Origin: Leucothrix mucor
GTDB lineage: Bacteria; Pseudomonadota; Gammaproteobacteria; Thiotrichales; Thiotrichaceae
NCBI GenBank assembly: GCA_011322515.1
Contig: DRMS01000475.1
Location: 1 to 8,918 of the forward strand
Reading direction: 5' to 3'
DNA length: 8,918 bases
In this document: positions 1 through 5,945 of the stretch, piece after piece
How positions within the stretch are numbered: the first letter of the stretch is position 1
Layout: each line of letters opens with the position of its first letter
Notes under the pieces: model-generated
What the model was told of the DNA's origin: nothing
What the model saw: the letters and a program-made list of their open reading frames with translations, nothing else
Database searches by the model: none
Translations under genes and position numbers: made by a program

Positions 1-1027
1 ACCTTTCACTCATAGCGAAGGCTTGGTTTGAATCCATTTGTTGTAAATTATCTCTCACACTGCCTCGCCTACTATACGCAGAAGTGGGTGCTTCCATTGT
101 AGCATTTGCTATTTTGGCTCTTTTGCTATATTTCTGATACTGAGGTACCGCAATGGCTGCTAATATACCAATAATAGCCACCACAATCATTACAGAAACC
201 AAACCTCCCGCACTTGATCCTACACCTACTCTTGGTACAAACAGGGCTAAAATCCATGCGAAAATATTACGCTTGGGAAAATCAGCCTCTTGATTACTGG
301 CGTTATTTAATAAATGCTTCATGCGTTTACTTAACCACGGATAATCTGCGGTTAGCTCATGAAATGCCATCCAAAAACTACCTGTTTCATCGGATTGATC
401 TGCATAAGCGCGGATATTAAGTTTATTCCACTGCTCTGCTCCCATTGCTAATACCGCCATTGCAAAAACCGCATCTTTAGGTTGTTTACAGCATTTTAAA
501 CCGTGCAAATCACTACTGTATTCTTGTGCTCGTGAATAGGCTGATCCAATAATGGGTAAAGCACTTCCTGGGAAAAGTAGCGTTGATAGATTCAGATGAC
601 CGCGTTTAATATGTCCTAGCTCATGACCAATATAAAAATTAAGCCCATCAGGATATTTTTTTAGTGCATCGACAACGCCACTATAGAGAATGACGTAATG
701 CTTTTTTAAAAAACGAGTTGCTAGCGCATTAAGGAAGCCATCTGAATTGAGGATAAATAGCTCGGGTCGTTTGTCTATTTCCAAAGTATCGCAACAGTGG
801 TTAAATTGTTGGTGCAGTACTGGCATTTGTTGCTCGTTGACTCTGACACCATTGCCCTTTATATGCGAGATAAGCGTTGATTGAGCGAATAAATAGAGAA
901 TAAACCCTATGACTAGCCAGATTAAAATCATCCCCGCTGTGCCAATTACCAATAGCAACCAGAAGAGAATTGAAAAGCCCAGAATGATATAGAAAAGCTT
1001 TTTTTCGTGTTTATAAATAAGATCCAT
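1..1027 (-). CDS. M48-family membrane zinc metallopeptidase with pilin-like C-terminal helix (partial, C-terminus outside window)
   Basis: The reading frame is open without interruption from an ATG at 1027 to the window edge, giving 342 visible residues. Two hydrophobic segments lie at about residues 12-48. The zinc site is HELGH at 135-139 in the context FYIGHELGHIKRGHL, with the third ligand Glu169 in SRAQEYSSD, as in the Ste24/HtpX (M48) peptidases. The protease domain is therefore probably cytoplasmic and cleaves membrane or misfolded proteins; its substrate is unknown. After the protease domain, residues 280-297 read MIVVAIIGILAAIAVPQY, almost identical to the N-terminal helix of type IV pilins, followed by QKYSKRAK and a polar tail of at least 40 residues. 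The pilin residues Phe1 and Glu5 are absent (Gly275 and Ser278 by alignment), so prepilin-peptidase cleavage is unlikely. The next minus-strand gene upstream is htpX, also M48, but a 432-bp repeat-rich gap separates them, so they are unlikely to share a transcript. The family call is firm; the function of the C-terminal part is unknown. Confidence 0.88.
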   Translation of the reverse strand, partial: MDLIYKHEKKLFYIILGFSILFWLLLVIGTAGMILIWLVIGFILYLFAQSTLISHIKGNGVRVNEQQMPVLHQQFNHCCDTLEIDKRPELFILNSDGFLNALATRFLKKHYVILYSGVVDALKKYPDGLNFYIGHELGHIKRGHLNLSTLLFPGSALPIIGSAYSRAQEYSSDLHGLKCCKQPKDAVFAMAVLAMGAEQWNKLNIRAYADQSDETGSFWMAFHELTADYPWLSKRMKHLLNNASNQEADFPKRNIFAWILALFVPRVGVGSSAGGLVSVMIVVAIIGILAAIAVPQYQKYSKRAKIANATMEAPTSAYSRRGSVRDNLQQMDSNQAFAMSER

Positions 1028-1052
1028 TTTGCCCCACCACTTCGTTATTTTT

Positions 1053-1058
1053 ATTATA
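1053..1058 (-). promoter_or_regulatory. Candidate -10 box upstream of the M48 peptidase gene
   Basis: A perfect TATAAT lies about 25 nt upstream of the ATG at 1027. No convincing -35 box is found 16-18 nt further upstream, so this is a weak candidate in an AT-rich stretch. A GGTGGGG stretch a few nt before the start codon may act as ribosome binding site. Confidence 0.3.
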
Positions 1059-1153
1059 TTATCTACCTGATTCTATAATGAGGGGCTGTAATGCTACAAA
1101 TGATTACAGATAGGAGGAAGAGAGAGGCATTCAGCAAATGGAAAAATAATTTA

Positions 1154-1314
1154 GGAACGTGCACGAAACAACTTCCCGATCTCTAACTTGCTTTTTTATC
1201 CCAGCTTAGATGATCTCATTCGTTACGTAGAGTGACTATGCGCCTCATGAGTTCATCCAATCTGAAATAAAAATTCTGCGTTAAAACTTCGGGAAGTTAT
1301 TCCGTGCACGTTCC
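1154..1314. mobile_element. MITE-like element with GGAACGTGCACG terminal inverted repeats
   Basis: The ends are inverted: GGAACGTGCACG at the left and its exact complement at the right. The similarity continues inwards to AACTTCCCGA with a few mismatches, giving imperfect arms of about 26-28 bp. The element is 161 bp and contains no open frame of note. The triplet TTA stands directly outside both ends (1151-1153 and 1315-1317), which fits a 3-bp target duplication but could be chance in AT-rich DNA. It lies in the gap between the partial M48 gene and htpX. By structure it is a non-autonomous element moved by a transposase encoded elsewhere; that transposase cannot be identified here. Confidence 0.7.
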
Positions 1315-1326
1315 TTACATTAATGG

Positions 1327-1454
1327 TTCATCATGAAGGGCATAAAGAACATGAAGTTTTTTATAATCAATAAGTTATATTATTATTGATATGAATCATA
1401 AAAGAAATATAACCTATTGTTTTTTTTCAGTTTCTTCATGTACTTCATGATGAG
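1327..1454. repeat. Imperfect 128-bp inverted repeat downstream of htpX
   Basis: Outer arms: TTCATCATGAAG at 1327-1338 against CTTCATGATGAG at 1443-1454, each followed inward by another CATGAAG unit. Inner arms: AATAAGTTATATT near 1369-1381 against AAATATAACCTATT near 1404-1417. The structure begins just past the htpX stop codon (its right arm touches positions 1443-1454), and on the minus strand an A-rich run follows the first arm. It could serve as a transcript end for htpX or be a small palindromic mobile element. No protein gene is supported in 1028-1459. Confidence 0.5.
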
Positions 1455-1459
1455 TTATT

Positions 1460-2374
1460 CTAATATCGATTACTTTCTAACGCTGCAATGCGATCTTCCA
1501 AAGGAGGGTGTGTCATGCTCAATTTCGCAATGCCAGCTTTTAATCCACCTGAGATACCAAATGCTGCCATTTCTCCTGGTAAATCATGTGGCTGATTTAC
1601 TGATTGCAAACGGCGTAATGCGGCGATCATTTTTTCACGACCTGCTAAGTCCGCTCCCCCTTTATCGGCATAATACTCGCGGTGACGTGAGAACCACATA
1701 ACCACAAAATTAGCCAAAAAGCCTAGTAGTACTTGTGCTACCGTCGAGACAATAAAGTAGGTGGCACCATAAGCACCACCGCCTTGTTGATTATTACCTC
1801 GGGAAAGAAGCGCGCCAACTAGATAAGCGACAACACGCGAGAAAAAGATAACAAAGGTATTCATTACGCCTTGCAATAAGGTCTGCGTTACCATATCGCC
1901 GTTGGCTACGTGTGAAATTTCATGTCCTAAAACTGCTTCAACTTCATCGGCAGTCATATTTTCTAACAGCCCTGTACTCACTGCGACTAATGCGGCGTTG
2001 CGTCTTGCGCCTGTGGCAAATGCATTGGGCTCTGGTGTATGGAAAATTCCAACCTCAGGCATTTTAATCCCAGCTTTCTCTGCTTGATGTTGTACTACAT
2101 TAAATAACCATTGTTCTTCTTTAGTTTGTGGGTGCTCGATAATTTGCACACCCATACTGCGCTTTGCCATGCCTTTGGACATTAGCAAACTGATAAAAGA
2201 ACCCGCAAAACCTAATACCAATGACATAACCGCAATATAACCAAATTCAGCGGGTAAACCCATTTCATGGAACATAGCGGTGATATTAAAGAGTGAATCC
2301 AATACATTCCACGCAATGCCCAGTACAGCAACTACGGCAAAGTTGGTTATCATCAGCATAATCATACGTTTCAT
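1460..2374 (-). CDS. htpX: Protease HtpX, membrane zinc metalloprotease
   Basis: HtpX is an inner-membrane M48B protease that cleaves misfolded membrane proteins on the cytoplasmic side, in parallel with FtsH. The 304-residue product has the usual family length. It shows two N-terminal membrane segments (about 5-25 and 43-65), the zinc motif HEISH at 151-155 (VLGHEISHVANGD), and the third zinc ligand Glu233 in SRHREYYADKGGA. Two further hydrophobic segments lie near 168-190 and 204-228. The C-terminal MTHPPLEDRIAALE is the typical HtpX ending. The start is supported by an AAGGAAAG ribosome binding site about 6 nt upstream. A heat-shock-like promoter lies just upstream, in line with its known stress regulation in Escherichia coli. 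It appears to be transcribed alone, as the gap on each side exceeds 250 bp. No missing key residue. Confidence 0.97.
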   Translation of the reverse strand: MKRMIMLMITNFAVVAVLGIAWNVLDSLFNITAMFHEMGLPAEFGYIAVMSLVLGFAGSFISLLMSKGMAKRSMGVQIIEHPQTKEEQWLFNVVQHQAEKAGIKMPEVGIFHTPEPNAFATGARRNAALVAVSTGLLENMTADEVEAVLGHEISHVANGDMVTQTLLQGVMNTFVIFFSRVVAYLVGALLSRGNNQQGGGAYGATYFIVSTVAQVLLGFLANFVVMWFSRHREYYADKGGADLAGREKMIAALRRLQSVNQPHDLPGEMAAFGISGGLKAGIAKLSMTHPPLEDRIAALESNRY

Positions 2375-2410
2375 TTTTTACTTTCCTTTTTTGTAAAGAG
2401 GGGGTTTCTA

Positions 2411-2439
2411 AATATTGCGTTATGCGCTTGGTTTTCAAG
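2411..2439 (-). promoter_or_regulatory. Candidate sigma32 (heat-shock) promoter of htpX
   Basis: Read on the minus strand, CTTGAAA (2439-2433) matches the sigma32 -35 core exactly. It is followed by a 13-nt spacer and CGCAATATT (2419-2411), a partial match (5 of 9) to the sigma32 -10 consensus CCCCATNTA. The predicted transcript start lies roughly 30 nt before the htpX ATG. Escherichia coli htpX is a known sigma32 target, so the placement fits, but the -10 match is modest. Confidence 0.45.
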
Positions 2440-2470
2440 ATGGTATTGGTTTGTATTACTTATTATTAAG

Positions 2471-2576
2471 CAATACTTCGAACAGTTTTTGTGGATTATA
2501 GCAATTATAAATCAACAGCTTGCACATATATTTGAATTAATTGATTCATATAACCTATATAGTGTCCGAAGTATTG
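2471..2576. repeat. Widely spaced 10-bp inverted repeat between htpX and the GT51-like gene
   Basis: CAATACTTCG at 2471-2480 is exactly complemented by CGAAGTATTG at 2567-2576, with 86 bp of AT-rich sequence between them. The gap 2375-2647 holds no open frame of note. The pair may be the ends of a decayed element or chance. Confidence 0.3.
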
Positions 2577-2613
2577 ATAGACGTTCACTTATTAAATTTT
2601 ATCTTAACGACTA

Positions 2614-2635
2614 AAAAGCTAAAGCTTTCACTCCT
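2614..2635 (-). terminator. Small AAAGC/GCTTT palindrome just past the GT51-like gene, copy a
   Basis: On the minus strand, GGAGTGAAAGCTTTAGCTTTTTAG starts 12 nt after the stop codon at 2648 (first half GGAGTGAAAGC, then TTTA loop, then GCTTTTT). A 5-bp stem with a four-base loop and a short T run makes a weak intrinsic terminator. The same 22-nt stretch occurs with one mismatch directly after creD (4152-4173), which points to a dispersed repeat rather than a unique site. Confidence 0.4.
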
Positions 2636-2647
2636 TTTATTAGGAAA

Positions 2648-3304
2648 TTATTTATCTGAAAAACTATAGTAAAGATCCTGAAGTCCATACGGTTTATATT
2701 CTCCGCTCAATAAGCGTTTAATTCGCTTTACACGCGTCCTATTTTTCTCAGGATATTTTTTTATACTGTAACCATCAGGTGCAATCAACATGGCAACTAG
2801 TGATAAATATTCCTCATCACTTAATTGCTTAAAAGTTTTGCCAAAATAGCGTTTAGAAGCCATTTCAAATCCAATTACAGGTTTATTATTAAGCGTACCA
2901 AGATAGGCATTATTGATAAAGACTGTTAACTGATCATTTTTAGAGATCATTGGATTAACCACAAGCCATGCAATTAGACTTTGCTCTATTTTCATAAACC
3001 CTGAGCGAAAATGATCAAAATAAACAAATTTTACAATTGCTTGGGTGATTGTTGTTAGCCCCGCACCAGGTGTTTTGAAATCAAGACCATTATGATGATA
3101 GAAATTAGGATCTTGAACTTTTAATAATGCTTGTAGACGTTTCTCAGGAATATCGACCAGATGAATGGGATTGAAATCAGGCTTTATATACTTGAAAAAC
3201 CTATTTTTTGTGACAGATCTTGCTTTGTACACCATCACCGCTTCATAAGTGAATAATCCGATTAAGGCGATAATAATAGTAATGGATAGTTTCTTAAATT
3301 TCAT
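2648..3304 (-). CDS. Divergent GT51 (MtgA-like) peptidoglycan glycosyltransferase domain protein, putative active-site Glu replaced
   Basis: The 218-residue protein has one N-terminal membrane anchor (about 7-24) and a single GT51 fold, the lipid II polymerising domain of MtgA and class A PBPs. Recognisable motifs in order: VQDPNFYHHNGLD at 63-75 (family EDxxFxxHxGxD), GLTTITQAIVK at 82-92 (family GxSTITQQ), KIEQSLIAWLV at 105-115, SKNDQLTVFINNAYLG at 121-136, and GFEMASKRYFGK at 145-156, with a closing LSDEEYLSLVAMLIAPDGY. Gln64 stands where the family has the catalytic Glu of the ED motif, and by alignment Gln108 stands where the second essential Glu is expected, with Glu107 beside it. The second Gln of TITQQ is Ala. 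The protein may thus be inactive or act differently. No transpeptidase domain follows. Its ATG overlaps the end of the phosphatase gene by 11 nt, so the two are translationally coupled. Fold assignment is firm; activity is uncertain. Confidence 0.82.
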   Translation of the reverse strand: MKFKKLSITIIIALIGLFTYEAVMVYKARSVTKNRFFKYIKPDFNPIHLVDIPEKRLQALLKVQDPNFYHHNGLDFKTPGAGLTTITQAIVKFVYFDHFRSGFMKIEQSLIAWLVVNPMISKNDQLTVFINNAYLGTLNNKPVIGFEMASKRYFGKTFKQLSDEEYLSLVAMLIAPDGYSIKKYPEKNRTRVKRIKRLLSGEYKPYGLQDLYYSFSDK

Positions 3305-3851
3305 AGCTTGTATATTCCCAATGCTTACGTGGTGATTTTTTGGATGACTTCCAGCCTGTCTTTGTTAATTCTTTTGCAATCAAATAATTAAAGACACCAT
3401 GCCCGACTAGTAAAATATGTTGATGTTGCTGTACAAGTTCAATTAGTTTTTCTGTTGCCTGCCTAGCCCTTTGTCGTGTTATCACAATTGATTCAGCATT
3501 TTTAGCATAACCAAGAAGCCATAAAAATCGATAAATAATTAGCCATAGCGTAGCTGGAAGTTTAGGGAATGAGCCATTACTACTCGGTAAATTAGCCTCC
3601 CGAAAGAGTGCATCACTTAAATAAATAGGCTGTTGCGTCAGCTTTTGTGCTGATTCCAATGAGCGTGGCAAATGACTGCATATAATTATGTTGACGTTAT
3701 TTGCCATCTCAATTGAAGACGGGGGTGGAAGGCTGTCGGATGCAATTCCTGCTTTATCATAGTTTTTGACTAAATCGACTATCTCTTTGCTTGAAGTACG
3801 TTTGGGAATTTTAAAATCTGGTTTACCGTGTCTTAGCAGTGTTATTTTCAT
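3294..3851 (-). CDS. Histidine phosphatase (phosphoglycerate-mutase-like) family protein
   Basis: The 185-residue protein opens with ITLLRHGKP, the RHG motif carrying the phosphorylated His8 and phosphate-binding Arg7. Arg63 in CSHLPRSLESAQKL and Glu85 in DALFREANLP match the conserved pocket residues. The second catalytic His is His151 in LLVGHGVFNYLIA. Such enzymes hydrolyse phosphate esters through a phospho-histidine; the substrate cannot be told from sequence. A Trp/Leu/Tyr-rich stretch at about 102-115 (LWLIIYRFLWLLGY) is unusually hydrophobic for this fold and might bring the enzyme to a membrane or lipid substrate. It is the first gene of a two-gene operon with the GT51-like protein, the stop lying inside the start region of that gene. 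No strong ribosome binding site precedes the ATG at 3851. Confidence 0.88.
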   Translation of the reverse strand: MKITLLRHGKPDFKIPKRTSSKEIVDLVKNYDKAGIASDSLPPPSSIEMANNVNIIICSHLPRSLESAQKLTQQPIYLSDALFREANLPSSNGSFPKLPATLWLIIYRFLWLLGYAKNAESIVITRQRARQATEKLIELVQQHQHILLVGHGVFNYLIAKELTKTGWKSSKKSPRKHWEYTSYEI

Positions 3852-3872
3852 TAATTGTTTACTTTAAATATC

Positions 3873-3901
3873 ATTATTAATAGGTTGCTTTATATCAACA
3901 A
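3873..3901 (-). promoter_or_regulatory. Weak sigma70-like promoter candidate for the phosphatase/GT51-like operon
   Basis: On the minus strand TTGTTG (3901-3896) and AATAAT (3878-3873) are separated by 17 nt. The -10 box matches 5 of 6, the -35 box only 3 of 6. The site is 22 nt upstream of the phosphatase ATG and right beside the repeat arm at 3902, so insertion of the repeats may have replaced the native upstream region. Confidence 0.25.
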
Positions 3902-3924
3902 AGGAGTGAAAGGTTTATCTTTTT

Positions 3925-4140
3925 GGCTACCAACTTAAGGCGGGACAAGTAAAGTCATAGCAAACAACCCGTACCCTTCGACAAGCTCAGGGAACTAGTC
4001 CTTCGGTAGACTCAGGACACCGCCCTTCGATAGACTCAGGACACCGCCCTTCGATAGACTCAGGACACCGCTTCCTGAGCTTGTCGAAGGGTGCGGGTGA
4101 ATAGCAGAAACATTAACTGTCCCACCTTAAACTGGTAGCC
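3925..4140. mobile_element. Palindromic MITE-like element, copy 1 (216 bp)
   Basis: The ends are GGCTACCAACTTAAGGCGGG at the left and, inverted at the right, GGCTACCAGTTTAAGGTGGG: about 23 bp with three mismatches. Inside lies a second inverted pair, CCCTTCGACAAGCTCAGGG (3974-3992) against CCTGAGCTTGTCGAAGGG (4074-4091), a palindrome type seen dispersed in many bacterial genomes. No coding frame is present. A second copy in reverse orientation lies at 8293-8461. After allowing for the extra 24-bp units here and a 1-nt indel, the two are nearly identical, which argues for recent movement or shared conversion. No target duplication is visible around this copy. Together with the flanking arms this fills the 330-bp gap 3852-4181, which holds no gene. 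Confidence 0.8.
3999..4070. repeat. Three tandem copies of a 24-bp unit inside element copy 1
   Basis: Units lie at 3999-4022, 4023-4046 and 4047-4070. The last two are identical, with core CCCTTCGATAGACTCAGG followed by ACACCG; the first differs at two positions. The second element copy has a single unit (8364-8387, inverted). The unit core is itself a diverged version of the CCCTTCGACAAGCTCAGG arm. The units are contiguous with no spacers, so this is not a CRISPR. Confidence 0.9.
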
Positions 4141-4181
4141 GTTATTGACGGAAAAGCTGAAGCTTTCACTCCTGAGTGTCT

Positions 4182-5669
4182 TTACTTCTCTTTACCAATA
4201 TTACGTGTCAAATACATCATAACGGCAAGAATTGCTAATAATAAAACGGTACCAACTAATAACGCATAATCTTCTAAATTCAATAATGAATATAAGATGC
4301 TATACAGTCCTATCAGTAATAAAGCAATCAGAGATGTTGCTCCAAGACTGCGTATTGCAGCAAAGGCGTAAAGTGTAATCATGGTAATAATCAATGCAGC
4401 CGCAGAAAGATAGGCACTAAAGAAATTGGCGTGCTCCGCAACGGATAATAAGGTGAGATAAAACATTGAAAGTGCTAGTCCAATAATTCCATATTGAACA
4501 ATATGCAAGCGACGCTTAATGCCTAATTCAAAGATCAAAAAGGTGATATAGGTTAGCAGAAAAAATAAAATACCATATTTAATTGCACGGGTAATTTGTG
4601 AATACAAGGATACCGATTCAAATAGATTAACACCCGCTTTAAACTCATTGGTATCAAACTTTTGTGTCTCTAGTGTCCATAACTGTGGATAGTTTCTGGC
4701 TAGATGGGGAATTGACCAGTTGGCATGAAAACCCTTTTCGGTGATGTTATGTTCATCAGGCAATACATTGCCCTGAAAACTAGGATGTGGCCAATCAGAA
4801 CGAATCTCAACATGGGTTGTTTTACCAAAGGGCTTAAAGTAAAAGCCCTGACTTCCCTTGATATTTAATGTTAAATTAAACTCATATTTAGTTGATTCTT
4901 CATTGACTGCTAGTGGCGCATGGAAACCATTTTTAATGATATTAACAATGCGTGTGCCTGGTTCAAAATCAGTCTTAATGCTATTCCACTGCAATGCAGA
5001 GACTTTATTAATCGCCCGTGTATCTGAAATACCCAACGAAAACCATGCTTGATCCCAATGTATTTTATCAATATGGCTGGATAAACCCTCAATATTTGGG
5101 CGCGAAAAATGCCCTTTTAAACTCACGTCCGCATAGTAAACCAATGACTTATAAATACTACGCTGACGCTGTTCGCTTTTTAAATTCCCCTTGATGGATA
5201 ATTCTTCTGGCAATACGATTGCTGTGCGCTGTACATAATTTGTTTTATCGATCTTGCGCTCATTACCATCCTTATCGGTTAATACTTTTTCAGTGATGAA
5301 TTTTTCGGTATACGGAATAATCAAAGCAGGGCCAGAAATATTCTGCTGATGCCCCCAAGTATTTGCTATCTCATGCACAACGGATGAATATAAGCGACTA
5401 CGCTCATTAACAATCTCACTTACCATGCCCAGTGGAATAGTCATCATTGCAACTAAAACAGTAATGATGCCAAAACGAAATGCAAGTGAATCTGTTTTAG
5501 TCGCAAGCTGGCTTAGCAAAGCCTTTGCGTCATTAAGCGGATTTCCATCACTATCAACAGGCGTGTTCAAAATACCCAGCTTACGCGCCATAAAGACTAT
5601 AAATAGCACCACGCCCGCTAAAATAGCAAGTAGAAATAGCATTGAAATTAAACTAAAAATAAAACCCAT
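4182..5669 (-). CDS. creD: CreD-family inner-membrane protein with N-terminal extension
   Basis: CreD is an inner-membrane protein of the CreBC regulon, linked to envelope integrity and colicin/beta-lactam responses; its biochemical role is not settled. Family landmarks: a membrane segment at about 66-84 followed by NERSRLYSSVVHEIANTWGHQQNISGPALIIPY (88-120), a large periplasmic beta-rich domain to about 355, and a C-terminal block of about six membrane helices from 365, starting with KRRLHIVQYGIIGLALSMFYLTLLSVAEH (family HxxQYxxxGxALxxFYLLLLSxSEH). The protein has 495 residues against about 450 in Escherichia coli. The excess is an N-terminal extra helix (about 4-27, then RKLGIL) and a polar linker to residue 60. 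The chosen ATG is preceded by a strong GAGGAGAG ribosome binding site 5 nt upstream, which supports the longer form. No creBC genes are in view and no CreB tag (paired TTCAC) was seen upstream. Confidence 0.9.
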   Translation of the reverse strand: MGFIFSLISMLFLLAILAGVVLFIVFMARKLGILNTPVDSDGNPLNDAKALLSQLATKTDSLAFRFGIITVLVAMMTIPLGMVSEIVNERSRLYSSVVHEIANTWGHQQNISGPALIIPYTEKFITEKVLTDKDGNERKIDKTNYVQRTAIVLPEELSIKGNLKSEQRQRSIYKSLVYYADVSLKGHFSRPNIEGLSSHIDKIHWDQAWFSLGISDTRAINKVSALQWNSIKTDFEPGTRIVNIIKNGFHAPLAVNEESTKYEFNLTLNIKGSQGFYFKPFGKTTHVEIRSDWPHPSFQGNVLPDEHNITEKGFHANWSIPHLARNYPQLWTLETQKFDTNEFKAGVNLFESVSLYSQITRAIKYGILFFLLTYITFLIFELGIKRRLHIVQYGIIGLALSMFYLTLLSVAEHANFFSAYLSAAALIITMITLYAFAAIRSLGATSLIALLLIGLYSILYSLLNLEDYALLVGTVLLLAILAVMMYLTRNIGKEK

Positions 5670-5848
5670 GTGACTCTCCTCATTTGTTGTTTGTCAATCT
5701 TAGGAAGGAGTTTAAAGAGTAGAATTGTAGATTTGATGCGATGTTTATGCAGATAGTGTGCAGTTCTCAGAAAGGCTCTAAATCTTGCGTTTTAGCACCA
5801 GCATCTACAATAATGAATAGATCGTAATGATTAATTATGAATGATATT

Positions 5849-5877
5849 TTAGAATTATTGCCTAATTCCTATAGAAT
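5849..5877 (+). promoter_or_regulatory. Candidate sigma70 promoter of dsbC
   Basis: TTAGAA (5849-5854) and TAGAAT (5872-5877) are spaced by 17 nt. The -10 box matches TATAAT at 5 of 6, the -35 box is poor (3 of 6). The predicted start is about 60 nt before the dsbC ATG. The rest of the divergent creD-dsbC gap, 5670-5945, shows no further feature I can support. Confidence 0.35.
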
Positions 5878-5945
5878 GAGCTGAATTCATGGCTTACATA
5901 GCCCTAAATTCTTAAAAATAAACACTTCAAGAGATAAATACAGAA

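Larger units (their letters stand above)
3902..4173. repeat. Split palindrome (GGAGTGAAAG arms) enclosing the GGCTACCA element
   Basis: Left arm GGAGTGAAAGgTTtatCTTTT at 3903-3923 is the imperfect inverted counterpart of the right arm GAAAAGCTGAAGCTTTCACTCC at 4151-4172. The mobile element 3925-4140 lies between them. Removing it leaves a hairpin of roughly 55 nt with a loop of about 10 nt. The right arm (copy c of the 22-nt repeat, 4152-4173) also occurs at 2614-2635 with 21 of 22 identical bases and here begins 8 nt past the creD stop, so it may help end the creD transcript. Confidence 0.5.

Noticed and set aside
214..420. 68-codon plus-strand frame inside the M48 peptidase gene
   Set aside because: Antisense to the intact M48 frame that continues to the window edge.
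1417..1701. 94-codon plus-strand frame antisense to the end of htpX
   Set aside because: Most of it is the shadow of the htpX coding strand and the rest is the AT-rich repeat; no plausible start signal.
3974..4091. Possible CRISPR array
   Set aside because: The repeated units are contiguous, without spacers, and form palindromic arms of a mobile element.
5425..5673. 82-codon plus-strand frame opposite the start of creD
   Set aside because: Antisense shadow of the CreD N-terminus with no supporting signals.
5670..5945. CreB-type operator in the creD-dsbC intergenic region
   Set aside because: No pair of TTCAC half sites at the known spacing was found on either strand.
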